Translations under genes and position numbers: made by a program
Shown here: positions 42,802 to 53,940 of the stretch, piece by piece
How the letters are laid out: each line of letters starts with the position of its first letter
Position numbering within the stretch: the first letter of the stretch is position 1
NCBI RefSeq assembly: GCF_001514125.1
Contig: NZ_KQ948551.1
Span: 333,291 to 397,290, forward strand
DNA length: 64,000 nucleotides
Source of the DNA: Streptomyces longwoodensis
Lineage (GTDB): Bacteria; Actinomycetota; Actinomycetes; Streptomycetales; Streptomycetaceae
Direction of reading: 5' to 3'
Notes under the pieces: model-generated
What the model was told of the DNA's origin: nothing
What the model saw: only the letters and a program-made list of their open reading frames with translations
Databases searched by the model: none

Positions 42802-43871
42802 CGCACCAAGCATGGGGCCAGCAGTGGCAGGCCCAGCCCCGGCAGGCGGAGTTCGTCCTGCCGGACGAACTGAGAGGCCCTTTCGTCCGGGAGTTCACCC
42901 CGACCAGCGCCTACCGCCACCAGATCAGCCAGGTGGCCGCCGTGCTCTACTACCGCAACGGCGGCCACAGCGTGGTCACCGTGCGGGGCGCCGAGCACCA
43001 CAACAAGCCGATGATGGGCAGACCCACCTCGGTCTGCTGGATCGCGCGCGGGCGACACCAGGCGCGGTTCCAGCTGGAACTGCCCTCCCGCGGTGACCGC
43101 TCGCGCTTCACGGCGGGCGCCGACGTCAACTGGGAGGTGCAGGACTTCCACCTCGCCGCCGAGAAACGGGTGGTGGACGTGGAGCGGATGCTGCGCCCGT
43201 CGCTGGAGGCCCGGCTGCGTGGGATCAGCCGACGCTACGGCCTGGACGCGGCCCAGGAGGTCGACGAGGCCATCCAAGCCGAACTGATCAGCGGCCGCTG
43301 GCGCGACTTCGGGACCGAACTCGGCCTGTACACCGAGGTCTTCATCCGGATCGACCTAGGCCGGGCGGCTGCCGACCACCACGCCCAGATGGTCGCGGTG
43401 CAGCAGGGCAGCGAGGTCCAGCAGGCCATCGACAGCGCCAACAAGGCGCGGATCCTGGCCAACATGGAAGACGCGCAGAAACTCATCAGCGCGGGCGAGA
43501 CCGTCCAGTACGCCACCCTCCTGGCCCAGGACCCGAGCCGTGCCCAGGACATCCTCGTGGAACTGCAGCGGCAGGCCAGGGACCAGCGACAGGGTGCGCT
43601 CGACTACCTGAGCAACCTCATCAACCAGGGCATGGTCCAGCGCCACCAGATCGACGACCAGGTCCAGGCGCTGATCGACTACGGCCGCACCGTGGCCGCC
43701 GGCGTTCTGCCGAACGGCCTGCCCATGGCACCGACGGCGTTGCCCACCCCGCCGGTGCCACCGATGCCCCCGGTACCGCCCGCCGCGGTCCACGGCACGC
43801 ACCCGGACGCGATCCCCGCGCCGCCCGCCCCTCAGGACGACGCCGCCGGTCGGCCGGGGCACGGCGGGTGA
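42798..43871 (+). CDS. Soluble SPFH/band-7-like protein
   Basis: A 357-residue protein without transmembrane segment or signal peptide. Residues about 90-200 resemble an SPFH (stomatin/prohibitin) domain: ADVNWEVQDFHLAAEKRVVDVERMLRPSLEARLRGISRRY, then a strand YTEVFIRIDLG. A helical stretch with many Gln/Ala (205-300) follows, and the tail (305-357) is Pro-rich. SPFH proteins form ring scaffolds, usually at membranes; this one may assemble with the membrane protein encoded next. It overlaps both neighbours by 4 bp. Confidence 0.65.
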   Translation: MTHQAWGQQWQAQPRQAEFVLPDELRGPFVREFTPTSAYRHQISQVAAVLYYRNGGHSVVTVRGAEHHNKPMMGRPTSVCWIARGRHQARFQLELPSRGDRSRFTAGADVNWEVQDFHLAAEKRVVDVERMLRPSLEARLRGISRRYGLDAAQEVDEAIQAELISGRWRDFGTELGLYTEVFIRIDLGRAAADHHAQMVAVQQGSEVQQAIDSANKARILANMEDAQKLISAGETVQYATLLAQDPSRAQDILVELQRQARDQRQGALDYLSNLINQGMVQRHQIDDQVQALIDYGRTVAAGVLPNGLPMAPTALPTPPVPPMPPVPPAAVHGTHPDAIPAPPAPQDDAAGRPGHGG

Positions 43872-44374
43872 GCGCAGCCCGTCCCGCGCCGGAGACGGAC
43901 ACGGACGCCCAGTACGTCGCCGAGCGGCTCCTGATGACGGTTCGGGAGGACATGGGCAGGGCCGATGTGAAGGCGTCGGTCCTGCTCTCGGGCGCTCTGG
44001 CCGTTCCCGCGCTGGTGCTCGGGCGGAGTGGCACGCCGGACGTGGGCCCGGTGTGGGCCCTGGCCCTGCTCACCGTCGGCGGGATCCTGTGGGGGGCCGG
44101 AACCCTGCTGCTCATCGCGGTGATCGCACCCCGCACCGGAACGGTCCGCACCGTGCCGGGGGCCACGTTCTTCGCCGACGCGCTCACCGTCACCACCCCC
44201 GAGGCGCTGCACCGGGCGGTCACCGACGCGGGGCGGGACCGGGTGGGCTGGCTGCTGGTGCAGCTGCAGGACGCCAGCGTCATCCTCGCCGCCAAGTACC
44301 GCTGGCTGCGGTGGTCGATGGGGCTGCTCGCGGCGGGCCTGCCCCTCGGCCTCACCCCGCTGGCCCTGGCCTGA
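43868..44374 (+). CDS. Small membrane protein resembling Pycsar TM effector
   Basis: A 168-residue protein. An amphipathic N-terminal helix ends in RADVKASVLLSGAL (31-44), the Arg-x-Asp-x-Lys-Ala-Ser signature I associate with the Pycsar effector TM family (DUF5706). Two helices (about 38-53 and 62-87) form a hairpin; a 55-residue loop with FFADAL follows, and a third helix (about 148-167) ends the protein. In Pycsar, such proteins disrupt the membrane on cyclic-nucleotide signal. The coupled cyclase-like gene three genes upstream supports this. The GTG overlaps the previous stop by 4 bp. Membrane topology is predicted by eye. Confidence 0.65.
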   Translation: MSAARPAPETDTDAQYVAERLLMTVREDMGRADVKASVLLSGALAVPALVLGRSGTPDVGPVWALALLTVGGILWGAGTLLLIAVIAPRTGTVRTVPGATFFADALTVTTPEALHRAVTDAGRDRVGWLLVQLQDASVILAAKYRWLRWSMGLLAAGLPLGLTPLALA

Positions 44375-44425
44375 CGCCGAGCCGGGGACCTTCGAGCGGT
44401 GTCCGGCCCACGGCACGGGCCCGGC

Positions 44426-45334
44426 TCAGGCGTCCCGGAGCTTCTTCAGGCGTTCCACGTCCGTCGCGTGGCCCTCCTTGCCGCCGGGGGTCTCGATGAC
44501 CAGGGGGACGCCCGCCGTCGCCGGGTGGGTCATCAGGGCGCGGAACGGGTCCTCGCCGATGTGGCCGGCGCCGATGTTGGCGTGGCGGTCCTTGTGGGCG
44601 CCGACGACGTCCAGGGAGTCGTTGGCGTGGATGAGCTTCAGGCGGCCCTCGCCGACCGTGTCCACCAGCAGGTCGAGCGTCTGGTGCGCCCCGGAGGGGC
44701 CGGTCAGGTCGTGGCCGGCCGCGAACACGTGGCAGGTGTCCAGGCAGACGCCCAGCCGGGGGTGCGCGTCCAGCGCCTCGAAGTACGGGCCGAGGTCCCA
44801 GGTGCGCGAGCACAGCGACGCGCCCTGCCCGGCCGTGGGCTCCAGCAGCAGGAACGGGTCGTCGTCGTGGGTCAGCTCGTCCAGCAGCGGCAGCAGGTGC
44901 TCGCGGACCTGGGCGAGGGCCACCGACCGGTCCCGGCCGCCCGTCGCGCTGCCGGTGTGCACGACCACACCGAGCGCGCCGATCTCCCGTCCCCGGCGCA
45001 GCGAGTGTCGCAGCGACTCCACCGACCGCTCCACCGTCGCCCCGGTGTGCGAGCCGAAGTTGATGAGGTACGGCGCGTGCACGTACGCCGGGATCGACTC
45101 CGCCGCGCAGGCCGCGCGGAACGCCTCGTCCTGGGCCGGGTTCCCGGTGGGCGTGGCCCAGCCGCGCGGGTTGGCGACGAAGACCTGGACCGCCTCGGCG
45201 CCCAGGTCACGGGCGTAGGACAGGCCGACGGAGTGCAGGCCGCCGGCCACGGGCACGTGGCTGCCGACGGGGTTGCGGGGGAGGGGCGGCCGACGGGGCC
45301 CTGCCCCTGCGAGGGGCGACTGATCGGGACTCAC
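44426..45334 (-). CDS. nfo: Deoxyribonuclease IV (AP endonuclease)
   Basis: A 302-residue TIM-barrel enzyme with three zinc ions. Motifs are GSHVPVAGGLHS, YVHAPYLINFGS, GVVVHTGSATG, FLLLEPTAGQGASLCS, GVCLDTCHVFAAGHD and HANDSLDVVGAHKDRHANIGAGHIGE; the metal His, Asp and Glu residues are all visible. It cuts DNA at abasic sites during base-excision repair. The GTG at 45334 gives an extended, Pro-rich N-terminus of about 22 residues before the barrel; a shorter start is possible. It is convergent with the accessory operon. Confidence 0.93.
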   Translation of the reverse strand: MSPDQSPLAGAGPRRPPLPRNPVGSHVPVAGGLHSVGLSYARDLGAEAVQVFVANPRGWATPTGNPAQDEAFRAACAAESIPAYVHAPYLINFGSHTGATVERSVESLRHSLRRGREIGALGVVVHTGSATGGRDRSVALAQVREHLLPLLDELTHDDDPFLLLEPTAGQGASLCSRTWDLGPYFEALDAHPRLGVCLDTCHVFAAGHDLTGPSGAHQTLDLLVDTVGEGRLKLIHANDSLDVVGAHKDRHANIGAGHIGEDPFRALMTHPATAGVPLVIETPGGKEGHATDVERLKKLRDA

Positions 45335-45391
45335 CCGTTCAGGGTGTCATGTCCGCCCCGGCAGCCCGTCCCCGGTGGGAGGTGGCCTCCG

Positions 45392-47341
45392 TCACCGGAT
45401 GGTGATCGTGATCGTCGATCCCTTGGGCGCCGTGTCGCCGCCGTCCACGGACTGGTCCTTCACCGTGTCCCCGAACAGTCCGAGCAGGCCGCGGTCCTCC
45501 TTGACCTCGAAGCCCGACTGCTCCAGCAGCGACCTGGCGTCGTCCACGCTCGCGCCCACCACGTCCGGCACCTCGACCATCTCCGGGCCCTTGGACAGCG
45601 TCAGCGTCACCGTGTCGCCGTCGGCGGCCCGGCCGTCGGCACCCGGGCTCTGCGCGGCCACCTGGCCCTTGTCGAACTCCGAGGTGACCTGCTGGTCGGC
45701 GACCTCCACCTTCAGGCCGGCCTTCTCCAGTTCGGCCCGGGCGTCCTCCAGGTCGTCCCCGGTGACGTCCGGGACGTCGATCGCCGCGCCCTTGCTGACG
45801 ACCAGCGCGACGGCCGAGCCCGCGCGGCGCTCGGTGCCCGCGTCCGGGGTGCTGCCGACGACGAAGCCCTTGGGGACGTCGTCGCTGAACGCGCGGGTGA
45901 CCAGACCCGGCTCCAGGCCGTCCGACTTCAGCGACTCCCTCGCCTTGTCCAGCCGCAGTCCCTTGAGGTCCGGCACCTCCACGGTCTCCGGGCCGTCGGA
46001 GACGGTGACCGTCACCGTGTCGTTGCCCCGGATCCGGGCGCCCGGCTCCGGGTCGGTGCTGATGACCCGGCCCCGCTTGACCGTGTCGCTGTAGGCATGC
46101 TCGACCTTGGTCTCCAGCCCGGCCGCCCCGAGCCGCTCCTCGGCCTGCGCCTGGGTCTTCGTCAGCACCGCGGGGACCTTGGTGAACTGGCCCGAGTTGA
46201 TGTACCAGAAGCCCGCGCCGACCCCGAGCACCAGCAGCACCGCGGTGACCACGGCCAGCAGCCGGGGCCGCACCCCGCGCCGCGCCGGCGGCAGCGGGGC
46301 GGGCGACGCCAGCCGGGACGTCCGGTGCAGCCCGGCGTCCGGGTCCGGCGCGGACCCGCCGGGCAGGCGGGGCTCGTCCTCGTTCACCGGCAGGGGGCGG
46401 GGCACGGTCAGCGCGCGCGGGATGACGCTCGTACGGTCCTCGGCGATGTCGTGCTCCGCGGAGCGGGCCTGCGGCGGCAGCGCGTCCAGCTGCTCCTCGG
46501 TGAGGGCGGCCCGCGCCTCCAGGACCCTCGCCAGCAGCGCCACCGCGTCGTGCGGGCGCACCTCCGGCGAGCGGGCGGTGGCCGTGGCGACCAGCTCGTC
46601 CAGCTCGTACGCCATCCCCGCCACCGAGGCCGAGGGCGGGGGCACGTCCTCGTGGAGGTGCTTGTAGAGCACGATCGCCGCGGAGTCGCCGTGGTGCGGC
46701 TTGTCGCCGGTGAGCGTCTCGTAGAGCATCACCCCGCACGCGTACACGTCGGCGCGCGCGTCGGTGACGCCCTGCTCGATCTGCTCCGGCGCCAGGTAGG
46801 AGACCGTGCCGAGGACGGCACCGGTGGTGCTGGTGACCGTGTCCACGGACCGTACGAGGCCGAAGTCGGCGACCTTGACCCGGCCGTCGTCCCCTATCAG
46901 CACGTTCTCCGGCTTCATGTCGCGGTGCACGAACCCGGCCCGGTGCGCGGCACCGAGCGCGGCCAGCACCGGCTCCAGGATGTCCAGCGCGGCCCGTGGC
47001 TGGAGCGCCCCGCGCTCGCGCAGCACGTCGCGCAGCGTGCAGCCGGCCACGTACTCCATGGCGAGGTACACGTACGCCCCGTCGGCGCCCTGGTCGAAGA
47101 CCTGCACCACGTTCGGGTGGGCGAGCCGGGCGACCGACTTGGCCTCCCGGATGAACCGCTCGACGAACGACACGTCGGCCGCCAGCGTCGGGTGCATCAC
47201 CTTCAGCGCGAGGACGCGGTCCAGGCGGGTGTCCACGGCCCGGTAGACCGTGGCCATCCCGCCGACCGCGATCCGCGCCTCGACGCGGTAACGGCCGTCG
47301 AGCACCTGCCCGACGAGGGGGTCCTGGAGGGTCGTGTCCAC
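45392..47341 (-). CDS. PASTA-domain serine/threonine protein kinase
   Basis: A 649-residue PknB-type kinase. The Gly loop is IAVGGMATVYRA, the ATP Lys is Lys47 (LALKVMHP), the catalytic loop HRDMKPEN has Asp141, and DFG is 159-161. One membrane helix (about 369-390: AVVTAVLLVLGVGAGFWYI) precedes four extracellular PASTA repeats, which bind muropeptides. It links wall state to growth and division. I use the GTG at 47341 (DTTLQDPLVGQVLDGRYRV); longer starts add residues without conservation. The juxtamembrane region (270-365) is rich in Thr/Ser/Pro and may be autophosphorylated. Confidence 0.93.
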   Translation of the reverse strand: MDTTLQDPLVGQVLDGRYRVEARIAVGGMATVYRAVDTRLDRVLALKVMHPTLAADVSFVERFIREAKSVARLAHPNVVQVFDQGADGAYVYLAMEYVAGCTLRDVLRERGALQPRAALDILEPVLAALGAAHRAGFVHRDMKPENVLIGDDGRVKVADFGLVRSVDTVTSTTGAVLGTVSYLAPEQIEQGVTDARADVYACGVMLYETLTGDKPHHGDSAAIVLYKHLHEDVPPPSASVAGMAYELDELVATATARSPEVRPHDAVALLARVLEARAALTEEQLDALPPQARSAEHDIAEDRTSVIPRALTVPRPLPVNEDEPRLPGGSAPDPDAGLHRTSRLASPAPLPPARRGVRPRLLAVVTAVLLVLGVGAGFWYINSGQFTKVPAVLTKTQAQAEERLGAAGLETKVEHAYSDTVKRGRVISTDPEPGARIRGNDTVTVTVSDGPETVEVPDLKGLRLDKARESLKSDGLEPGLVTRAFSDDVPKGFVVGSTPDAGTERRAGSAVALVVSKGAAIDVPDVTGDDLEDARAELEKAGLKVEVADQQVTSEFDKGQVAAQSPGADGRAADGDTVTLTLSKGPEMVEVPDVVGASVDDARSLLEQSGFEVKEDRGLLGLFGDTVKDQSVDGGDTAPKGSTITITIR

Positions 47342-47668
47342 GCAGGTGAGTGTACGAGCCGACACTGTCACGCCCGGCCGCAGCACGAGCCCGGGACGCG
47401 ACTGAAGCCGAGCTGTGACGCCCGGCCCTCCGGGCGGACACCGGGCGGGCCGGGCGTCGGGGCGCGTGCTGTCTGCGGTGGTATCGATCGGCCGGCCGCA
47501 GGGGTGGCGGGGGCGCGTCGGCGGCTGCGGCTCGTCCGTGGCCGGTCGCGCAGTTCCCCGCGCCCCTGGGAGGCGCGGACACGGGAGCCACCTCGAAGGG
47601 GTCCCGCGCCCTTCGAGGCACGGACACGGGACTCACTTCGAAGGGGCCCCGCGCCACCTGGAGCCGGC
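47342..47668. other. Intergenic region between thiG and the kinase
   Basis: 327 bp without a supported gene. It holds a copy of the recurrent Streptomyces intergenic sequence TCGCGCAGTTCCCCGCGCCC (47546-47565) and two 40-bp direct repeats right after it. The kinase promoter should be here, on the minus strand near 47350-47400. Confidence 0.6.
47571..47655. repeat. Two 40-bp direct repeats
   Basis: 47571-47610 and 47616-47655 are imperfect copies (about 34 of 40 positions identical) with AGGCGCGGACACGGGA against AGGCACGGACACGGGA, then CGAAGGGG and CCGCGCC in both. They are 45 bp apart and next to a genus-wide repeat. Function unknown. Confidence 0.7.
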
Positions 47669-49850
<2,182 letters not shown>

Positions 49851-49862
49851 GGGCGTCCAGCC

Positions 49863-49953
49863 CCTCCCTTCGCCGGCATGACCCGGATCAGGTTCGTACG
49901 GTCGGAGGCCGCCAGCCTCCCTCTCAGCCCGGTGCGTCCGGGCTCCCGCGAGT
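49863..49953 (-). promoter_or_regulatory. TPP riboswitch (THI element)
   Basis: On the minus strand the element contains the two THI signatures: CTGAGA (49922-49927) next to a GGGAGCCCGG/CCGGGCT stem, and ACCTGATC (49886-49893) followed by CGGGTCATGCCGGCGAAGGGAGG. The Shine-Dalgarno of thiO overlaps its end, so binding of thiamine pyrophosphate probably hides the ribosome site. Confidence 0.95.
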
Positions 49954-50010
49954 GCTCTACGGTGGCCACCCTAGCCCGTGCCGTCCGCCGCAGTAAGGGA
50001 GCCTCCGACC

Positions 50011-50361
50011 ATGACCCGCTCGCTCGACGGGCTGATCCTCGCGCCCGTCGCCGACCAGGCCCCGGGGCAGGTGGGCACCCGCACCCGCTTCGCGTACCAC
50101 GAGCGGGACGGCGTGGTCTGGGCCGAGTACACCGGCGGTGACGTCGTACGCGGCCATCTGGTGGGTACCCGTGGGGGAGATCGGCTCGACTTCCGCTACG
50201 TCCAGCTCAGGACCGACGGCACCACCTCCTCGGGGCACTGCGTGTCCACCGTGGTGGAGCTGCCCGACGGACGCGTGCGGCTCGAGGAGAGCTGGTCGTG
50301 GGAGTCACAGGCGGGCAGCGGGACCAGCGTTGTGGAACAGGTCACGGAACCCGACGGCTGA
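50011..50361 (+). CDS. Small beta-barrel-like protein, function unknown
   Basis: A 116-residue protein made almost only of beta strands (RFAYHERDGVVWAEYTGGDVVRGHLVG..., RLDFRYVQL, RVRLEESWSWES). It looks like a lipocalin-like or FABP-like barrel. Databases sometimes label relatives as N-acetylglutamate synthase, but no acetyltransferase motif is visible. The ATG at 50011 has AAGGGAG upstream. It is divergent from the thi operon. Confidence 0.7.
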   Translation: MTRSLDGLILAPVADQAPGQVGTRTRFAYHERDGVVWAEYTGGDVVRGHLVGTRGGDRLDFRYVQLRTDGTTSSGHCVSTVVELPDGRVRLEESWSWESQAGSGTSVVEQVTEPDG

Positions 50362-50393
50362 CTGACGCTCCGTCAGGTGTCTAAGGTGATCAG

Positions 50394-51638
50394 GTGAACG
50401 AGCAGACGGGACCGGACGACAGGCCGGAGGTGCGGCGCGTGGTCGTCGCCGGCGCGGGCATGGCCGGGGTGCAGACCGCGGTCGCGCTGCGCGAGCAGGG
50501 CTTCACCGGCACGGTGACCGTGATCGGCGCCGAGCCCCACCAGCCGTACGACCGGCCGCCGTTGTCCAAGGCCGTGCTGCTCGGCACGGCCGAGGGCTCC
50601 GCCTTCGACGTCGACTTCGACGCCCTCGGCATCGAGCTGGTCCTCGGCCGCGAGGTCACCGGCCTGCGCCCCGCCGACCACGAGCTGGACACCGAGGCCG
50701 GACCCGTGCCGTACGACGTGCTCGTCGTGGCCACCGGCGCCGAGCCGGTCCGGCTGCCCGGCGCGGAGGGCGTCCCCGGCGTCCACCTGCTGCGCACCCT
50801 GGACGACGCCGAGCGGCTGCGCCCGGTGCTCGCCCGGCAGCACGACATCGTGGTCGTCGGCGCCGGCTGGATCGGCGCCGAGTTCGCCACCGCCGCGCGC
50901 GAGGCGGGCTGCGCGGTCACCGTCGTGGAGGCCGCCGACCGCCCGCTGGCCGGCGCGCTGCCGCCCGAGGTCGCCGCCCCGATGGCCGGCTGGTACGCCG
51001 ACGCGGGCGCCGACCTGCGCACGCACGCACGCGTGGCGCGCGTCGAGCCCGGCGCGGTGCTCCTCGACGACGGCACCCGGCTGCCCGCCGGCGCCGTCGT
51101 GGTCGGCATCGGCGCCCGCCCCGCCACCGCCTGGCTGGCCGGCTCCGGCGTCGCGCTGGGCGCGCACGGCGAGGTCGTGGCCGACGCCGGGCTGCGCACC
51201 TCGGTGCCCGACGTGTACGCGGTCGGCGACTGCGCGTCCTTCCCCTCCGCCCGCTACGGCGAGCGCCTGCTCGTCCACCACTGGGACAACGCCCTCCAGG
51301 GCCCGCGCACGGTCGCCGCGAACGTCCTCGGCGGGGTCACCGGCGAGGCCCCGCAGGTGTACGACCCGGTGCCGTACTTCTGGTCGGAGCAGTTCGGCCG
51401 GTTCGTGCAGTACGCCGGCCACCACGGCGCGGCCGACGCCACCCTGTGGCGCGGTGACCCGTCCGGCCCCGCCTGGACGGTGTGCTGGCTGCGCGAGACC
51501 CGCCTGGTCGCCCTGCTGGCCGTCGGCCGCCCGAGGGACCTGGCCCAGGGCCGCCGCCTGATCGAGTCGGGCACCCCGATGAACCCCGCCCTGCTGACGG
51601 ACCCGGCCCGCCCCCTGAAGAAGGCCACCGCCGCCTGA
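50394..51638 (+). CDS. FAD/NAD(P)-dependent ferredoxin reductase
   Basis: A 414-residue ferredoxin-NAD(P)+ reductase of the oxygenase-associated type. First nucleotide motif VVVAGAGMAGVQTAVALREQG; second VVVGAGWIGAEFATAARE; YDVLVVATGA and VYAVGDCASFPS are the FAD-domain signatures; the C-terminal domain is of the reductase-C type (PVPYFWSEQFG). It would supply electrons to a ferredoxin, perhaps for a cytochrome P450, but no ferredoxin is adjacent. TAAGGT ends 6 bases before the GTG, so the message is probably leaderless. Confidence 0.9.
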   Translation: MNEQTGPDDRPEVRRVVVAGAGMAGVQTAVALREQGFTGTVTVIGAEPHQPYDRPPLSKAVLLGTAEGSAFDVDFDALGIELVLGREVTGLRPADHELDTEAGPVPYDVLVVATGAEPVRLPGAEGVPGVHLLRTLDDAERLRPVLARQHDIVVVGAGWIGAEFATAAREAGCAVTVVEAADRPLAGALPPEVAAPMAGWYADAGADLRTHARVARVEPGAVLLDDGTRLPAGAVVVGIGARPATAWLAGSGVALGAHGEVVADAGLRTSVPDVYAVGDCASFPSARYGERLLVHHWDNALQGPRTVAANVLGGVTGEAPQVYDPVPYFWSEQFGRFVQYAGHHGAADATLWRGDPSGPAWTVCWLRETRLVALLAVGRPRDLAQGRRLIESGTPMNPALLTDPARPLKKATAA

Positions 51639-51733
51639 CCGGGACCGGGGCACCCCCGCCGCCGCTCGGGCGCACCCGCCGGACGGCCACCGAGACATCG
51701 CGGCCGGGCCCGCCGAGCGCCTACCCTGGACCC

Positions 51734-52099
51734 GTGACCGAGATTGACGCGAACATCGATGCTCTCGTGCCCGACTGGCTCACCCTCCCCGACATCGCCG
51801 ACATGCTCGGCGTCGAGGTGACGCGTGTGCGGCAGCTGGTCAAGGAGGGCCAGCTCATCGCCGTACGCCGTGGCGAGAACAAGGCGCTGCACGTCCCCGC
51901 CGCCTTCATCGACGGGGACAAGGTGGTCAAGGGCCTGGTCGGGACCCTGACGCTGCTGCGGGACGACGGCTTCACGGACGAAGAGATGATCGAGTGGCTC
52001 TTCACCCCCGACCCGAGCCTGCCCGGTACGCCCGCGCAGGCGCTCAGCGAGAATCGCGGCACGGAGGTGAAGCGCCGGGCCCAGGCGCTCGCCGTCTGA
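51734..52099 (+). CDS. Rv2175c-family DNA-binding protein
   Basis: A 121-residue protein with a winged helix near residues 15-60 ([44 protein letters not shown]) and the C-terminal segment [31 protein letters not shown] that defines the Rv2175c group. In mycobacteria this protein binds DNA and is phosphorylated by the kinase PknL. The PASTA kinase in this window is 4 kb away and not its obvious partner. TACCCT ends 6 bases before the GTG: a clear leaderless start. Confidence 0.85.
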   Translation: MTEIDANIDALVPDWLTLPDIADMLGVEVTRVRQLVKEGQLIAVRRGENKALHVPAAFIDGDKVVKGLVGTLTLLRDDGFTDEEMIEWLFTPDPSLPGTPAQALSENRGTEVKRRAQALAV

Positions 52100-52173
52100 T
52101 CCCACGCACCGCACACCGTCCGGCGCACGGCGGCACCCGCCGCCGTGCGCCCGCCCACCGGGGGGAACCACGC

Positions 52174-52821
52174 ATGTCCGACACCGCCCGCGCCCGCCTC
52201 GCCGACGCCCGCCTCTACCTGTGCACGGACGCCCGCAGGCGCCAGGGCGACCTGCCGGAGTTCCTGGACGCGGTCCTCGCGGCCGGGGTGGACGTCGTGC
52301 AGCTGCGCGACAAGGGCATGGAGGCCGGTGAGGAGCTGGAGCACCTGCGGGTGTTCGCGGACGCCTGCGCCCGGCACGGCCGGCTGCTCGCCGTGAACGA
52401 CCGCGCGGACGTCGCCCACGCCGCCGCCGCCGACGTCCTGCACCTGGGCCAGGGCGACCTGCCGGTGCCCGCGGCCCGCGCGATCCTCGGCCCGGACGTG
52501 CTCATCGGCCGCTCCACCCACAGCGCCGCCGAGGCGGAGGCCGCGGCCGTGCAGGAGGGCGTGGACTACTTCTGCACCGGCCCGTGCTGGCCCACCCCCA
52601 CCAAGCCGGGGCGCCCCGCGCCGGGTCTCGGCCTGGTCCGCCACACCGCCGCCCTCGGCACCGACCGCCCCTGGTTCGCCATCGGCGGCATCGACCTCGA
52701 CACCCTCGACGAGGTGCTGGAGGCGGGGGCCCGGCGGGTCGTGGTGGTCCGGGCGATCACCGAGGCGGACGACCCGGGCGCGGCGGCGGCAGAGCTGGCG
52801 AAGCGCCTGCGGTCGGCTTGA
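52174..52821 (+). CDS. thiE: Thiamine-phosphate synthase
   Basis: A 215-residue TIM-barrel enzyme that joins the thiazole and pyrimidine parts. Segments are [74 protein letters not shown] and [12 protein letters not shown]. It is divergent from thiO by about 2.3 kb and has no riboswitch; GGGGGA precedes the ATG. It completes the local thiamine set. Confidence 0.93.
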   Translation: MSDTARARLADARLYLCTDARRRQGDLPEFLDAVLAAGVDVVQLRDKGMEAGEELEHLRVFADACARHGRLLAVNDRADVAHAAAADVLHLGQGDLPVPAARAILGPDVLIGRSTHSAAEAEAAAVQEGVDYFCTGPCWPTPTKPGRPAPGLGLVRHTAALGTDRPWFAIGGIDLDTLDEVLEAGARRVVVVRAITEADDPGAAAAELAKRLRSA

Positions 52822-52925
52822 TCCTGCTGCCGGGGCCGCGGTGGCACGGGACGACGGTGTGACGGGGCCCGCCGTCCAAGGGGTGGACAGGGACCCGGCA
52901 AATCGGGCAAATTTCCGGCGTCCGG

Positions 52926-52954
52926 TTGGGTGACCGTCCACCCCTGGCTAACCT
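52926..52954 (+). promoter_or_regulatory. Leaderless promoter of metF
   Basis: TTGGGT (52926-52931), a 17-base spacer and TAACCT (52949-52954) lie 6 bases before the metF ATG, where transcription would start at or next to the A of ATG. Confidence 0.6.
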
Positions 52955-52960
52955 GCGACT

Positions 52961-53884
52961 ATGGCCCTCGGCACCGCATCCATCAGGTCGGACCACGCGC
53001 GCACCGTCCGCGACATGCTCGCGACCGGCAAGACGACGTTCTCCTTCGAGTTCTACGCCCCGAAGACCCCGAAGGGCGAGCGGAACCTGTGGAACGCGCT
53101 GCGCCGGGTCGAGGCCGTGGCCCCCGACTTCGTGTCCGTGACCTACGGCGCCGGCGGCTCCACCCGCGCGGGCACCGTCAAGGCCACCGAGGCCATCGCC
53201 TCGGACACCACCCTCACGCCGATCGCCCACCTCACCGCCGTCGACCACTCCGTGGCCGACCTGCGCAACATCATCGGGCAGTACGCGGACGCCGGGATCC
53301 GCAACATGCTCGCGCTGCGCGGCGACCCGCCGGGCGACCCCATGGGCGAGTGGGTCCCGCACCCCCAGGGCCTGACCTACGCCGCCGAGCTGGTCGAGCT
53401 GATCAAGGCGTCCGGCGACTTCTGCGTGGGCGTGGCGGCCTTCCCCGCGATGCACCCGCGCTCCGCCGACCGGGACGTCGACGTGCGCCACTTCGTCGAC
53501 AAGTGCCGCGCGGGCGCCGACTACGCGATCACCCAGATGTTCTTCCAGCCGGAGGACTACCTGCGGCTGCGCGACCGGGTCGCGGCGGCCGGCTGCGACA
53601 CCCCGATCATCCCCGAGGTCATGCCCATCGCCAGCGTCCGGACGCTGGAGCGGATCCCGTCGCTGACCAACGCGGCCTTCCCCGCTGCGCTGAAAGAGCG
53701 GATCCTCACAGCAAAGGACGATCCGTCCGCTGTACGCTCCATCGGTATCGAGTTCGCCACGGAGTTCTGCGCCCGGCTGCTGGCCGAGGGAGTGCCCGGA
53801 CTGCACTTCATCACGCTGAACAACTCCACGGCGACGCTGGAAATCCACGAGAACCTCGGTCTGCACCACCCACCGCAGGCCTAG
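52961..53884 (+). CDS. metF: 5,10-methylenetetrahydrofolate reductase
   Basis: A 307-residue FAD TIM-barrel enzyme. [17 protein letters not shown] has the catalytic Glu region, [15 protein letters not shown] the folate site, [12 protein letters not shown] the FAD loop and [17 protein letters not shown] the substrate loop. It makes 5-methyltetrahydrofolate for methionine synthesis. It has a leaderless promoter (TAACCT) and no riboswitch. Confidence 0.95.
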   Translation: MALGTASIRSDHARTVRDMLATGKTTFSFEFYAPKTPKGERNLWNALRRVEAVAPDFVSVTYGAGGSTRAGTVKATEAIASDTTLTPIAHLTAVDHSVADLRNIIGQYADAGIRNMLALRGDPPGDPMGEWVPHPQGLTYAAELVELIKASGDFCVGVAAFPAMHPRSADRDVDVRHFVDKCRAGADYAITQMFFQPEDYLRLRDRVAAAGCDTPIIPEVMPIASVRTLERIPSLTNAAFPAALKERILTAKDDPSAVRSIGIEFATEFCARLLAEGVPGLHFITLNNSTATLEIHENLGLHHPPQA

Positions 53885-53940
53885 ACCGGTCGCACGGTCG
53901 TACGACACACTGCGTAACGGTCACCGGGAGAGGGGCGTAC

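Noticed and set aside
50011..50361. N-acetylglutamate synthase function for the small barrel protein
   Set aside because: No GNAT motif is visible and the sequence is almost all beta; the label seems to come from database carry-over.
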